From Rhizobium sp. Leaf371 (lineage in GTDB: Bacteria; Pseudomonadota; Alphaproteobacteria; Rhizobiales; Rhizobiaceae): 64,000 bases of DNA. Positions 51,274 to 59,521 of this stretch are shown here, piece by piece. The stretch's first letter is position 1. The number at the start of each line of letters is the position of its first letter. Below the pieces are notes generated by a model, which was given only the letters and a program-made list of their open reading frames with translations, had not been told where the DNA came from and did not search any database. The translations under genes were made by a program, and so were the position numbers. Location: positions 95,548 to 159,547 of the forward strand of contig NZ_LMQB01000001.1 of the NCBI RefSeq assembly GCF_001424045.1, in the 5' to 3' direction.

Positions 51274-53171
51274 CGGCCGTGCGCGACCGCGAAGAAGCCG
51301 ACGCGGGCCTTCGCGAGACGAGTGGGCGAGGGGAGATTGGCGGGCAAGGGGAGTTTGGGGAAGGCGATCTCGGTGCGTCCGCGCGGATCGCCGGCGCCCT
51401 CTTACGCGTGGCCGACCGTCTTCTGGGGACGCTGGCCGGGCTCGTGCTTGCTGTCATGCTCTGCGTCGTCATTTCGGGCGTCGTGCTGCGCTACGGGTTC
51501 GGGTCCGGGATGATGGGCGCGGAAGATCTCGGAATCTGGCTGCACATCGCTCTCATCTCCCTCGGCGCGCCGCTGGCCTTGAGCGGGCCGCTGGCCATGC
51601 GGCTCGACAGTCTGGTGTTGCGGCTGCCGCCCCTGCCGCAGCGGGTCGCTCTCATCGGCGCGGATGCGGTCTCGGTGCTGGCCGGCTTGGTCCTCGTCTT
51701 CGGCGGATGGGCGGTCGTCGGCATGGTCGGCGGCATGTCGCCAACGCTCGGCGTTCCCGAGGCGCTGCGGTTCGCTCTGCCGCTCTTCGGTGGCGGTGCC
51801 CTGCTGGTGATGCTGTTTCTCACCCGGATCGCCCAAGGGGACATGTTGCGGGCGGTGGCGGGGCCGCTGCTGGGCGTGACGCTCCATCTTCTCGCGGGCC
51901 GGTTCGTCATCGACACATCCTGGCCGCCAAGCGTCTGGCTGGCGCTGGTCGCGGGGCTCGGGCTCCTTCTGTCGGCGCCGCTCTCGCACGCGTTCCTTGC
52001 GGCCGCTGCGGTGGCAATCGCCTTCGGCAGCAGCCTGCCGGAGCCGGCCGTTCTGTCGACCACGGTTGCCGGCCTGTCCAAATTCCTGCTGCTCGCCGTG
52101 CCGTTCTTTCTGCTCACGGGCGCGCTTCTCACCGCGTCGGGTGCAGCCGACCGGCTGGTACGGTTTGCCGCAAGCCTCGTCGGGCACCGCCGCGCCGGCC
52201 TCGCGCAGACCGTGCTTCTCACCGGCGTGCTGTTTTCGGGCGCCTCCGGTTCGTCGGTGGCCAACGCCGCCTTCGGGGCCGCGACCTTCCAGCCGGAGCT
52301 GGTGCGTCATGGCTATCCGCCGGCACAGGCCGGCGCCATCGTCGCCGCGACCTCCGTGCTCGACAATGTCATTCCGCCCTCCATCGCCTTCCTGCTCCTT
52401 GCGACTGCCACCAATCTGTCGATCGGCGCGCTGCTGACCGGCGGCTTCGTTGCGGGCGGGCTGATGGCGCTCTGCCTTGCGGTCGCCATTGCGCTCACGG
52501 CCGGCGATCACGGGCGCATGCCGCGCGTCGGGCGCGGCGTGCAGGCGCGCGCGGCCCTCTCGGCCGTTCCCGCCTTCGGGCTCGGGCTCATCGTCGTCTT
52601 CGGCATCCGCGTCGGCATCGTCACGACCACGGAGGCTGCGGCCCTCGCGGCCGTCTACACGCTCGTCCTCGCTCTGGTGGCGCAGCGCGGCGTCCAAAGT
52701 ATCGCCGGCGTGTTCCGGCAGGCGGCCGTCGAGGCGTCCGCCATCGGTCTCCTCATCGGGACGGCCGCGCCCTTCGCTTTTCTGCTTGCGGTCGATGATA
52801 TCGCCGGGGTCATGCAGTCCGTCGTGACATTGCTCGGCGGCAGCGCGCTCGCTGTCCTTCTGCTTTCCAATCTCGTTCTGCTGGCGCTGGGGCTGATCCT
52901 CGATATCGGCGCGGCGATCCTGCTGATCGGTCCCGTGCTGCTCCCGGCCGCCGTGGCGGCCGGCCTCGATCCTGTCCACTTCGGGGTGATCCTCGTGGTC
53001 AACCTGATGATTCACGGGCTGACGCCGCCGCTCGGCCTGCTCGTCTATGTCGTGTCCGGCGTCACCGGCGTTCCGGCCTCCGCCCTGTTTCGTGCCGTGC
53101 TTCCCTATCTCGCAGCGCTTCTCGTCTCGTTGTTCATCCTGTCCGCCCTCGCGCTCATCTTCCGTCCTTGA
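51270..53171 (+). CDS. Fused DctQ-DctM TRAP transporter permease
   Basis: A 633-residue integral membrane protein with the small and large TRAP subunits in one chain. Residues about 45-210 form the DctQ part (four helices). From about residue 235 the DctM part follows, with LLLAVPFFLLTGALLTASGAADRLVRFA, GASGSSVANAAFGA and NVIPPSIAFLLLATATNLS. A GTG overlapping the thiD stop (GTGA) is the likely start; GTGs 12 and nine bases earlier are also in frame. It moves a small organic compound with a sodium gradient, with the binding protein next. Position in the thiamine operon suggests a thiamine precursor, but the M24/GntR genes opposite leave other options. Confidence 0.9.
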   Translation: MTAVRDREEADAGLRETSGRGEIGGQGEFGEGDLGASARIAGALLRVADRLLGTLAGLVLAVMLCVVISGVVLRYGFGSGMMGAEDLGIWLHIALISLGAPLALSGPLAMRLDSLVLRLPPLPQRVALIGADAVSVLAGLVLVFGGWAVVGMVGGMSPTLGVPEALRFALPLFGGGALLVMLFLTRIAQGDMLRAVAGPLLGVTLHLLAGRFVIDTSWPPSVWLALVAGLGLLLSAPLSHAFLAAAAVAIAFGSSLPEPAVLSTTVAGLSKFLLLAVPFFLLTGALLTASGAADRLVRFAASLVGHRRAGLAQTVLLTGVLFSGASGSSVANAAFGAATFQPELVRHGYPPAQAGAIVAATSVLDNVIPPSIAFLLLATATNLSIGALLTGGFVAGGLMALCLAVAIALTAGDHGRMPRVGRGVQARAALSAVPAFGLGLIVVFGIRVGIVTTTEAAALAAVYTLVLALVAQRGVQSIAGVFRQAAVEASAIGLLIGTAAPFAFLLAVDDIAGVMQSVVTLLGGSALAVLLLSNLVLLALGLILDIGAAILLIGPVLLPAAVAAGLDPVHFGVILVVNLMIHGLTPPLGLLVYVVSGVTGVPASALFRAVLPYLAALLVSLFILSALALIFRP

Positions 53172-53184
53172 GGATCCCGAACCC

Positions 53185-54177
53185 ATGTCCATGACCACCC
53201 GCCGTACCTTCCTGACGTCCACCCTGGCCGCGGGCCTGTTCGCGCCCGCTTTTATCCGACCGGCCTCGGCGAAAACCACGAGCATCACGGTCGCCTCGCT
53301 GCTGGGCGAGGACAAGCCGGAAACCAGGATCTGGCGGCATATCGCCGAGCAGGTGGAAAGCCGCATGCCCGGACGCTTCCGCTTCAACATCGTCGCCAAT
53401 GGCGCGCTCGGCGGGGAGAAGGAGGTGGCCGAGGCGACGCGGCTCGGCGCCGTGCAGGCAAGCCTTTCCACGGCATCCTCGCTCTCCGGCTGGGTGCCGG
53501 AGCTGCAGATCCTCGACCTGCCGTTTCTCTACCGGGATGCGGCGCATGTCGCGCGGGTGGTCGAGGGCGCGATCGGGGCCGACCTTCAGGAAAGGCTCGA
53601 GGCCCAGAACTTCATCGCCACCGGCTTCATCGATTACGGCGCGCGGCATCTGCTTGCCAAGGAGCCGATCCTGCGGCCGGAGGAGATGGCCGGGCGGAAG
53701 ATCCGCGTGATCCAGAGCCCGCTCCATACGAAACTCTGGTCGGGCTTCGGCGCCGTGCCGGTCGGCATTCCGATCACCGAGACCTACAACGCGCTCTCCA
53801 CCGGCGTCGCCGATGCGATGGATCTGACGAAATCCGCCTATGCCGGCTTCAAGCTCTATGAGGTCGTGCCGGTGATGATGCTGACCGGGCATATCCGCGC
53901 CTCCGGCGTCGTCTATTTCGCCGGCAGCTTCTGGAATGGGCTTTCGCCGGAGGAGCAGCAGGTGTTGCGCGACGCCTCCAGGCAAGGTGCTGCATATTTC
54001 AACGGGCTGATCGTCGCCGACGAGGAGACGAGCGTGGCGACCGCGCTGTCGCATGGCGGGCAGGTGCTGGAGGTGCCGGATATCGCCGCATGGCGGCAGG
54101 GGGCCCGTGGCGTCTGGGAAGCCTTCGCGCCTGTCGTCGGCGGTCAGGCGCGGATCGATGCGGCGGCGGCGGTCTGA
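53185..54177 (+). CDS. TRAP transporter substrate-binding protein
   Basis: A DctP-type periplasmic receptor of 330 residues. The signal peptide is of the twin-arginine form (MSMTTRRTFLTSTLAAGLF). The ligand-binding arginine lies in AGRKIRVIQSPLHTKLW, followed by PVGIPITETYNALSTGVADAMD. The usual ligands are carboxylates, and the fold alone does not say which. It follows the fused permease by 13 bases. GAGGA stands ten bases before the ATG. Confidence 0.93.
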   Translation: MSMTTRRTFLTSTLAAGLFAPAFIRPASAKTTSITVASLLGEDKPETRIWRHIAEQVESRMPGRFRFNIVANGALGGEKEVAEATRLGAVQASLSTASSLSGWVPELQILDLPFLYRDAAHVARVVEGAIGADLQERLEAQNFIATGFIDYGARHLLAKEPILRPEEMAGRKIRVIQSPLHTKLWSGFGAVPVGIPITETYNALSTGVADAMDLTKSAYAGFKLYEVVPVMMLTGHIRASGVVYFAGSFWNGLSPEEQQVLRDASRQGAAYFNGLIVADEETSVATALSHGGQVLEVPDIAAWRQGARGVWEAFAPVVGGQARIDAAAAV

Positions 54178-54219
54178 AGCCGGCGAGGGCAAGCCGTCCG
54201 GTTCGCCCGCCGCCGACTC

Positions 54220-55365
54220 TTACGCCACCGGCCGGGTCGGTCCCGGTGCCGGTTCGGTGAACCATTTCGGGCCCGTCTCGGTCATGTAGATGTGATCCTC
54301 CAGGCGAACGCCGAAGCGGTCGGGGAAGACGACCATCGGCTCGTTGGAAAACACCATGCCGGCGCGCAGCGGCAGCGTGTTGCCGCGCACGATATAGGGA
54401 TGCTCGTGGATCTCGAGCCCCAGACCGTGCCCGGCGCGATGGGGCAGGCCGGGAAGCGTATAGTCGGGGCCGAGGCCGTGGCGCACCAGCACGCCGCGGG
54501 CGGCATCGTCGAGGCTGTGGCAGGGTGCGCCGAGGCGGGCGGCGTCGAACACCGCCTGCTGCGCCTCCCGCTCGATGCTCCAGGCGCGCGAAAACTCCGG
54601 CGTCGCTTCGCCCAGCATATAGGTGCGGGTGAGATCCGAGTGATAACCGTCGATCCGCGTGCCGGTATCGACCAGGATCGCATCGCCTTCGGCCAGAACC
54701 TGATCGCCATCCGCGCCGTGGGGCAGGGCGGTCGCGGTGCCGAAGGACACGATACAGAAGGTAGAGCCAGACCCGGCCAGCGCCCGGTGCTCGCGGTCGA
54801 TGAAGCGGACGATGTCGGAGGCCCGCACGCCCGGCGCCATCTGCGCATGCGCCCGCTTGTGCACTTCGAGCGTCAGGGTCATGGCATGCTGGATGATGGC
54901 GATCTCGGCGGGCGATTTGACGATCCGGATGTCGCGGACGACCGGCCCGCCATCCACGAGACGTTCCGCGCCGAAGGCCGTCGCCAGCGGGTGATAGATC
55001 GCGAGCGGCAGGGCGTCGTCGAGCGCGAGCGTGCCCGTCGCGCCGAGGATGCGGCGGACGAGGTCGGCCGGGCTTTCCTCCTCCTGCCAGACGGCGATGT
55101 CGCCCGGCAGATGCGGCAGGGTCTCGACGCGGCTCTGCTCGAAACCGGGAACGATGTAGTGCAGCGCGGTCGGGGTCACCAGAGCGCCGAGCAGGCGCTC
55201 GCTCGCATGCCAATGAAGGCCGGTGAAATATTGCAGGCTTTTCGAAGATCCGAGCAGGAGGCCGGCAAGACCCTGTGCATCGAGGCGCGCGCGCAGCCTG
55301 TCGAGACGCTCCTGCCGCTCGGCATCGGAAATGAACGTGGGAAGGCCGAAATCGGGATGGGGCAT
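54220..55365 (-). CDS. M24-family metallopeptidase, Xaa-Pro type
   Basis: A 381-residue pita-bread-fold peptidase or creatinase-like hydrolase. The metal ligands are all present: DTGTRIDGYHSDLTRTY (two aspartates), HRAGHGLGLEIHE (histidine), NEPMVV (glutamate) and LEDHIY (glutamate). The N-terminal domain is of the creatinase type. It could be an Xaa-Pro dipeptidase or a hydrolase of a C-N bond in a compound imported by the neighbouring TRAP system. The GntR regulator upstream on the same strand may control it. Confidence 0.88.
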   Translation of the reverse strand: MPHPDFGLPTFISDAERQERLDRLRARLDAQGLAGLLLGSSKSLQYFTGLHWHASERLLGALVTPTALHYIVPGFEQSRVETLPHLPGDIAVWQEEESPADLVRRILGATGTLALDDALPLAIYHPLATAFGAERLVDGGPVVRDIRIVKSPAEIAIIQHAMTLTLEVHKRAHAQMAPGVRASDIVRFIDREHRALAGSGSTFCIVSFGTATALPHGADGDQVLAEGDAILVDTGTRIDGYHSDLTRTYMLGEATPEFSRAWSIEREAQQAVFDAARLGAPCHSLDDAARGVLVRHGLGPDYTLPGLPHRAGHGLGLEIHEHPYIVRGNTLPLRAGMVFSNEPMVVFPDRFGVRLEDHIYMTETGPKWFTEPAPGPTRPVA

Positions 55366-55416
55366 GACAGGCTTTCTGTGTGTCTGACGGTGAGCGGTGT
55401 GACGCCGTCCCGCTTC

Positions 55417-56127
55417 CTAGAGGTTTTGGATGGCCGTCGCCTTGCCCATGTCGCGGGCGACATATTCCTGGATCTGCCGCACGATCTGCGCGGCATGGGC
55501 GATGGCCAGCCGGTCGCATTCCTCCACGTCGCCCGCCTCGATCGCGGCGATGAAGGCCTCATGTTCCTCGACATATTGGCGGGGAAGGCGGTCGTCGAAG
55601 GTTGAATAATAGAGCCGCAGGATGCGCCGACCCTCGTCCAGCAGGCGGCTGAAGAAGGTGACGTAATAGGGATTGCCGCCGAGCACGGCGATGGCGACGT
55701 GGAACTCGCGATTGGCCTCGATCATACCATAGGCATCATGCGCCTCGACCGCCTCGGCGAACGCCTGCTGATGCCGTCGGATCTCCGCCATCTGCACGGC
55801 ATCGCGGCGCGCGGCGGCGGCGCGGGTCGTGACGCGGTACATGAGCGTAAGCGCGTCGAAATAGGGTGGCAGGGCGGCGAAATCGATGGTGGCGACGATG
55901 GTGTTGCGGTTCGGCAGCGTCGTCACGAGACCATCGGCGGACAGGCGCAGCAGCGCTTCGCGAATGGGCGTGCGCGACATGCCGAAGCGTTCCGACAGGC
56001 GGACCTCGTCGAGCGGACTGCCGGGCGACAGCGTCATGGAGAGGATTTCGGCCCGCAAGGCCGCGTAGACGCTCTGCGTTCCCGAGCCGCGGGCGCGAAC
56101 CGCTTCCGGCGATACCGCTTCCGTCAT
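55417..56127 (-). CDS. GntR-family regulator with FCD domain
   Basis: A 236-residue regulator. The winged helix is in LDEVRLSERFGMSRTPIREALLRLSADGLV. The FCD all-helical domain follows with the metal-binding EANREFHVAIAVLGGN and EEHEAFIAAIEAGDVEEC. GGAGG lies close before the chosen ATG; an earlier ATG lacks a ribosome site. A TGTCGACA palindrome upstream at 56200-56207 could be its operator. It probably controls the M24 peptidase and perhaps the TRAP genes facing it. Confidence 0.9.
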   Translation of the reverse strand: MTEAVSPEAVRARGSGTQSVYAALRAEILSMTLSPGSPLDEVRLSERFGMSRTPIREALLRLSADGLVTTLPNRNTIVATIDFAALPPYFDALTLMYRVTTRAAAARRDAVQMAEIRRHQQAFAEAVEAHDAYGMIEANREFHVAIAVLGGNPYYVTFFSRLLDEGRRILRLYYSTFDDRLPRQYVEEHEAFIAAIEAGDVEECDRLAIAHAAQIVRQIQEYVARDMGKATAIQNL

Positions 56128-56233
56128 GAGACCTCCCTGCATTCGGCACTGCCCTCGATGAGCAGAGCCGTAAGATGTCTACCATGGGGTAATACAGGTT
56201 GTCGACATTGACGCGTCAGAGAGACTACGAAAG

Positions 56234-56259
56234 ACGGCGCGGCTGGGAAGCCGCGCCGT
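56234..56259 (-). terminator. Hairpin after the PPOX gene
   Basis: An 11-bp stem ACGGCGCGGCT and AGCCGCGCCGT around four bases, lying 28 bases after the stop and followed by a short pyrimidine run on the minus strand. A weak terminator. Confidence 0.55.
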
Positions 56260-56286
56260 TGGACGTGATCGGTCACGGGAAACCGA

Positions 56287-56766
56287 TCAGAGATTGACCT
56301 TGGCGTTCTCGCCCATGTCGGGCCTCGTGTTGGACACGGCGGCGGCGGCCATCTTGATATAGCTGATGACGGTGCCGGGGCTGTCCCAGTATTCGGCGAA
56401 GGACGGGGTGACGCGCAGGATGCGGATCTTCGGATCATCCGGGCTGTCCCACCAGGCCTTGGCCGGCGTACCCCAAAGTTCCTTGATCTTCTCGCGGTCG
56501 TTCTCGACGGACGCGGTGCCGGAGAGCGAGACGTATTTGTGTCCCTTCGAGTCGGCGAAGGCCAGGCACACATTGGGGTGGGCTTCGACTTCCTCGTCCT
56601 TGTGGCTGTCGGCATCCGTCAGGAAGTAGACGGAATTTTCCATGCGCTCGACATAGGCCGCCATCGGCCGCGCGCGGATGTCGTTGCCGCTTTCGGTTGC
56701 CAGCATGCAGAAGCCGATCTTGTCGATCAGGTCCCAGACCTTCGCGGTGTCATCGGTATGCGCCAT
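56287..56766 (-). CDS. PPOX-type flavin-binding protein (general stress protein 26)
   Basis: A 159-residue split-barrel protein expected to bind FMN or a related cofactor. It has IGFCMLATESGNDIRARPMAAYV, FLTDADSHKDEEVEAHPNVCLAF and YVSLSGTASVENDREKIKELW, all typical of the family. It ends with SYIKMAAAAVSNTRP. No catalytic activity is known for this group. GGAG precedes the ATG. It stands alone between the GntR and SorC genes. Confidence 0.88.
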   Translation of the reverse strand: MAHTDDTAKVWDLIDKIGFCMLATESGNDIRARPMAAYVERMENSVYFLTDADSHKDEEVEAHPNVCLAFADSKGHKYVSLSGTASVENDREKIKELWGTPAKAWWDSPDDPKIRILRVTPSFAEYWDSPGTVISYIKMAAAAVSNTRPDMGENAKVNL

Positions 56767-56861
56767 GTGTGTCTCCTTGGGTTCGTTTCCCGAAGACAAC
56801 AGCGCAGACCGGCTTTCTGTTCCCCCATCGTCGCATGTTCCGCGCACACGCAGGCATGCTC

Positions 56862-57830
56862 TCAGGCCGTTTCGAGTAGACCCCGTGCCGCGGCTTCGTC
56901 GGTGATGAGCGTGTGGCAGCCGGTGCGGGCCATGGTGGCGCGGATTGCCGCGACGCGCTTGCGGCCGCCCGAGGCAATGACGACGTGTCGGGCCTTGGCG
57001 ACGGCGGAGAGGCCGACGGACATGACGCGCCGGTTGAGCGGGTGATCGACGCTGTTTCCCGCCGCGTCGAGAAAATGACAGAGCGTATCGCAGACCGTGC
57101 CGGCCGCGAGCAGCGCCTTCAGATCTTCCGGCAGGAGAAAGCCCGGGGAGAGGGAGGAGCCGTGGGCGCTGAAATCGCCGCAGCTGACGACGGCGATGTC
57201 GAGCATCTCGGCGGTGGCAAACAGCCGGTCCAGCCCGCAGCGCTCGATCAGGCGCGCCTTGGTTTCCTCGCTGTCCACGATCAGGGGCGCCAGCATCAGC
57301 ATGCAATCCGCTCCGAGCGCGCTTGCCAGACGCCAGGAATAATCGACCGGATTGAGGGTGGAGGTCTCGATCAGCCCGCCAAGCAGCGACACGATCTTGG
57401 CTTTCTCCATGCGCGGCGGGCGAAAGGTCTGCAGCGAGGCGCTGAGCGTGCGGCCCCAGCCGACGCCGACCACATTGCCATCGCGGATGACCTCCGACAG
57501 GAAGGTGCCGAGCGCCGCCCCGACATCCCGCGCCGTTTCATCCACGTCGCCTTCGCCCGGCACGACGATCGCCTCGTCCAGCCCGAGCTTTTCCTCGAGC
57601 CGCAGCGCAAGGCCGGTGCAGTCCTCCGGCGTCTCGTTGATCCAGATCTGCACTTCCGCCCGCTTCACCGCCTCGTCCAGCATGCGGATCACGGTCGCGC
57701 GGCTGATGCCGAGGTTTTCGGCGATGTCCTTCTGCGTCAATCCCCTGTTGTAATAGAGCCAGGCCGCCCGCAGGCGCAGGGAGCGCGTGTCGAGCAGGAT
57801 GTTGTGATGGGTCCGGTCCAGTCTGGCCAA
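56862..57830 (-). CDS. SorC-family sugar-responsive transcriptional regulator
   Basis: A 322-residue regulator. The N-terminal helix-turn-helix is in LRAAWLYYNRGLTQKDIAENLGISRATVIRML. The large C-terminal sugar-phosphate-binding domain contains VGVGWGRTLSASLQTF and ends SVGLSAVAKARHVVIASGGRKRVAAIRA. It is divergent from transaldolase across 303 bases with an inverted repeat at the tal promoter. It probably responds to a sugar phosphate of the pentose or arabinose route and may govern tal and the ara genes. Confidence 0.9.
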   Translation of the reverse strand: MARLDRTHHNILLDTRSLRLRAAWLYYNRGLTQKDIAENLGISRATVIRMLDEAVKRAEVQIWINETPEDCTGLALRLEEKLGLDEAIVVPGEGDVDETARDVGAALGTFLSEVIRDGNVVGVGWGRTLSASLQTFRPPRMEKAKIVSLLGGLIETSTLNPVDYSWRLASALGADCMLMLAPLIVDSEETKARLIERCGLDRLFATAEMLDIAVVSCGDFSAHGSSLSPGFLLPEDLKALLAAGTVCDTLCHFLDAAGNSVDHPLNRRVMSVGLSAVAKARHVVIASGGRKRVAAIRATMARTGCHTLITDEAAARGLLETA

Positions 57831-57938
57831 GGCGTCTATCCCTCCGCGTCAGCGGTTGCCGCGTCAGCGTCGTCGCGCAAGCGGGCTGAAGTTTCGTGGC
57901 CGTCCGAATGACGCCGTAAATAGGGCGCCGACCGCACA

Positions 57939-57984
57939 ACTTTTGAATAAACGATTTGACAAAAGTCATCAAGCTCCTCATATC
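57939..57984 (+). promoter_or_regulatory. Promoter of tal with overlapping inverted repeat
   Basis: An inverted repeat ACTTTTG ... CAAAAGT with 14 bases between covers 57939-57966. TTGACA at 57956-57961, a 17-base gap and CATATC at 57979-57984 form a promoter reading rightwards. The repeat overlaps the -35 box, as expected for a SorC repressor site. Elsewhere in the 303-bp gap I see no gene. Confidence 0.6.
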
Positions 57985-58133
57985 CAGACGAGCCGAAAAT
58001 GGAACCGGTTGCCCGTTTTCCCCGTTCGGTGTCACCCAGCGTCGCACAGCGGCGAAGTCCTATCGAGGGCAGCATGCACGCGCCGCTGAGGCCGCATTCC
58101 GCACCTCCCGACGAAAGAAGACGAAAGGCGAAG

Positions 58134-59090
58134 ATGATGTCCAAGCTGGAACAATTACGCGGCATCACGACCGTCGTGGCCGACACCGGTGATATCGAGG
58201 CCGTTGCCCGCCTCAAGCCGGTGGATTGCACGACCAACCCGACCATCGTGCTGAAGGCACTGGGAACACCGCTGTTCGACGAGATCAATGCCGAAGCCGT
58301 GACCTGGGCGAAAAGCCAGTCGACCTCGGGCGATGCGCTGGTCAGCGCCGTTGCCGACCGTCTGGCCGTGTCCGTGGGGGCGGAGCTGTCCAAGCTCGTT
58401 CCCGGCCGCGTCTCGACCGAAGTCGATGCCGACCTGTCCTTCGACACCGAAGGCTCGATCGCCAAGGGCCGCGCCATCATCGCTGCCTACAAGGAGCGCG
58501 GCATCGAACGCGACCGCATCCTGATCAAGCTCGCCTCCACCTGGGAAGGCATCCGTGCCGCCGAAGTGCTGCAGAAGGAAGGCATCGACTGCAACCTGAC
58601 GCTGCTCTTCAGCATGGCTCAGGCCGTTGCCTGCGCCGATGCCAAGGCCTTCCTCATCTCCCCCTTCGTCGGCCGCATTCTCGACTGGTACGTCAAGTCC
58701 ACGGGCGAAAAGTACACGTCCGAAACCGATCCGGGCGTGGTCTCGGTCCGCGAGATCTACAACTACTACAAGGCCAACGACATCAAGACCGTCGTCATGG
58801 GCGCCTCGTTCCGCAATATCGGCGAGATCGAAGCGCTTGCCGGCTGCGACCGCCTGACAATCAGCCCCGCGCTGCTCGAAGACCTGTCCAAGGACGAGGG
58901 CAAGCTGGAGCGCAAGCTTTCGCCCGACAACGTCACGCCGGTGGACAAGATCCACATGGACGAGAAGACGTTCCGCTGGATGCTGAACGAAGATGCGATG
59001 GCGACCGAGAAGCTTTCCGAAGGCATCCGCGCCTTCGCCAAGGATCTGAACGCGCTTCGCGACCAGGTTTCCAAGCGCCTGGCCGTCTGA
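58134..59090 (+). CDS. tal: Transaldolase
   Basis: Moves a dihydroxyacetone unit between sedoheptulose 7-phosphate and glyceraldehyde 3-phosphate in the non-oxidative pentose phosphate pathway. The 318-residue length is that of class I TalB. The N-terminal [14 protein letters not shown], the Schiff-base lysine in [17 protein letters not shown], and [13 protein letters not shown] are all present. Two adjacent ATGs could start the protein; AGG precedes them at five and eight bases. It serves the arabinose genes downstream by removing pentose phosphates. A strong terminator follows. Confidence 0.96.
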   Translation: MMSKLEQLRGITTVVADTGDIEAVARLKPVDCTTNPTIVLKALGTPLFDEINAEAVTWAKSQSTSGDALVSAVADRLAVSVGAELSKLVPGRVSTEVDADLSFDTEGSIAKGRAIIAAYKERGIERDRILIKLASTWEGIRAAEVLQKEGIDCNLTLLFSMAQAVACADAKAFLISPFVGRILDWYVKSTGEKYTSETDPGVVSVREIYNYYKANDIKTVVMGASFRNIGEIEALAGCDRLTISPALLEDLSKDEGKLERKLSPDNVTPVDKIHMDEKTFRWMLNEDAMATEKLSEGIRAFAKDLNALRDQVSKRLAV

Positions 59091-59117
59091 GCGGTCAGAG
59101 ACGCTGATCACCATCCA

Positions 59118-59151
59118 AAAAGGCCGGTGCATGTCGATGCATCGGCCTTTT
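59118..59151 (+). terminator. Rho-independent terminator after tal
   Basis: A 15-bp stem AAAAGGCCGGTGCAT and ATGCATCGGCCTTTT with one G-U pair around GTCG. It separates tal from the ara operon. Confidence 0.88.
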
Positions 59152-59230
59152 CGCTGTCACACTCCCGTGCCAATCTGCACGGACTTGCGCAGGCGATATT
59201 CTGTCCATGCGGAAAAGCGCAGGTTCCCTG

Positions 59231-59260
59231 TTTACAAAAGTATTACAATATGATTTTTCT
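59231..59260 (+). promoter_or_regulatory. Promoter and operator of the ara operon
   Basis: TTTACA (59231-59236) is the -35 box. Beginning two bases after it lies the 17-bp site AGTATTACAATATGATT (59239-59255). This matches the palindrome in front of the YtfQ-like gene at 14 of 17 positions when one is reversed, and stands in the same place relative to its -35. The -10 (TTTTCT) is weak, which suggests activation or a strong need for release of a repressor. Confidence 0.65.
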
Positions 59261-59521
59261 GTCCGCGCCGGTGACGAAACGGCATTTTCGGGAGGAGAAT
59301 CGGGCTTCGGGAGGGGAATCGGGATCTGGATGCATGCGGGATCGGCGGGCTGCAAGGCCGCGCGGGTCGTCCTGCATGCTGGACGTTGCCGATCCAGACG
59401 AGGTCCACCACCGTTCCTGAAATCTCCGCTGCGATCCCAGCGCGTGTCTCGATCACGCGTTGCGGTCGCCGCGGTTCGTGACGTTTCGACAGGCTGACAT
59501 TCGCATTTTTCTGGAGCTTTC
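59261..59521 (+). other. Long araB leader without a gene
   Basis: The 261 bases between the ara promoter and the araB ATG contain no convincing gene. They hold a near-perfect 19-bp direct duplication (59287-59324) of a purine-rich unit with GGGAGG(A/G)GAATCGGG, and an 8-bp inverted pair GGATCGGC/GCCGATCC. Two ribosome-like GGGAGG sites occur without a start codon at the right distance. Confidence 0.5.

Noticed and set aside
56200..56207. TGTCGACA as a definite GntR operator
   Set aside because: An 8-bp palindrome is too short to call with no second copy or experimental match; mentioned only as a possibility with the regulator.
59207..59497. Small frame of 96 codons in the araB leader
   Set aside because: Its ATG lies before the ara -35 box, so it would not be on the araB transcript, and it has no ribosome site or recognisable content.
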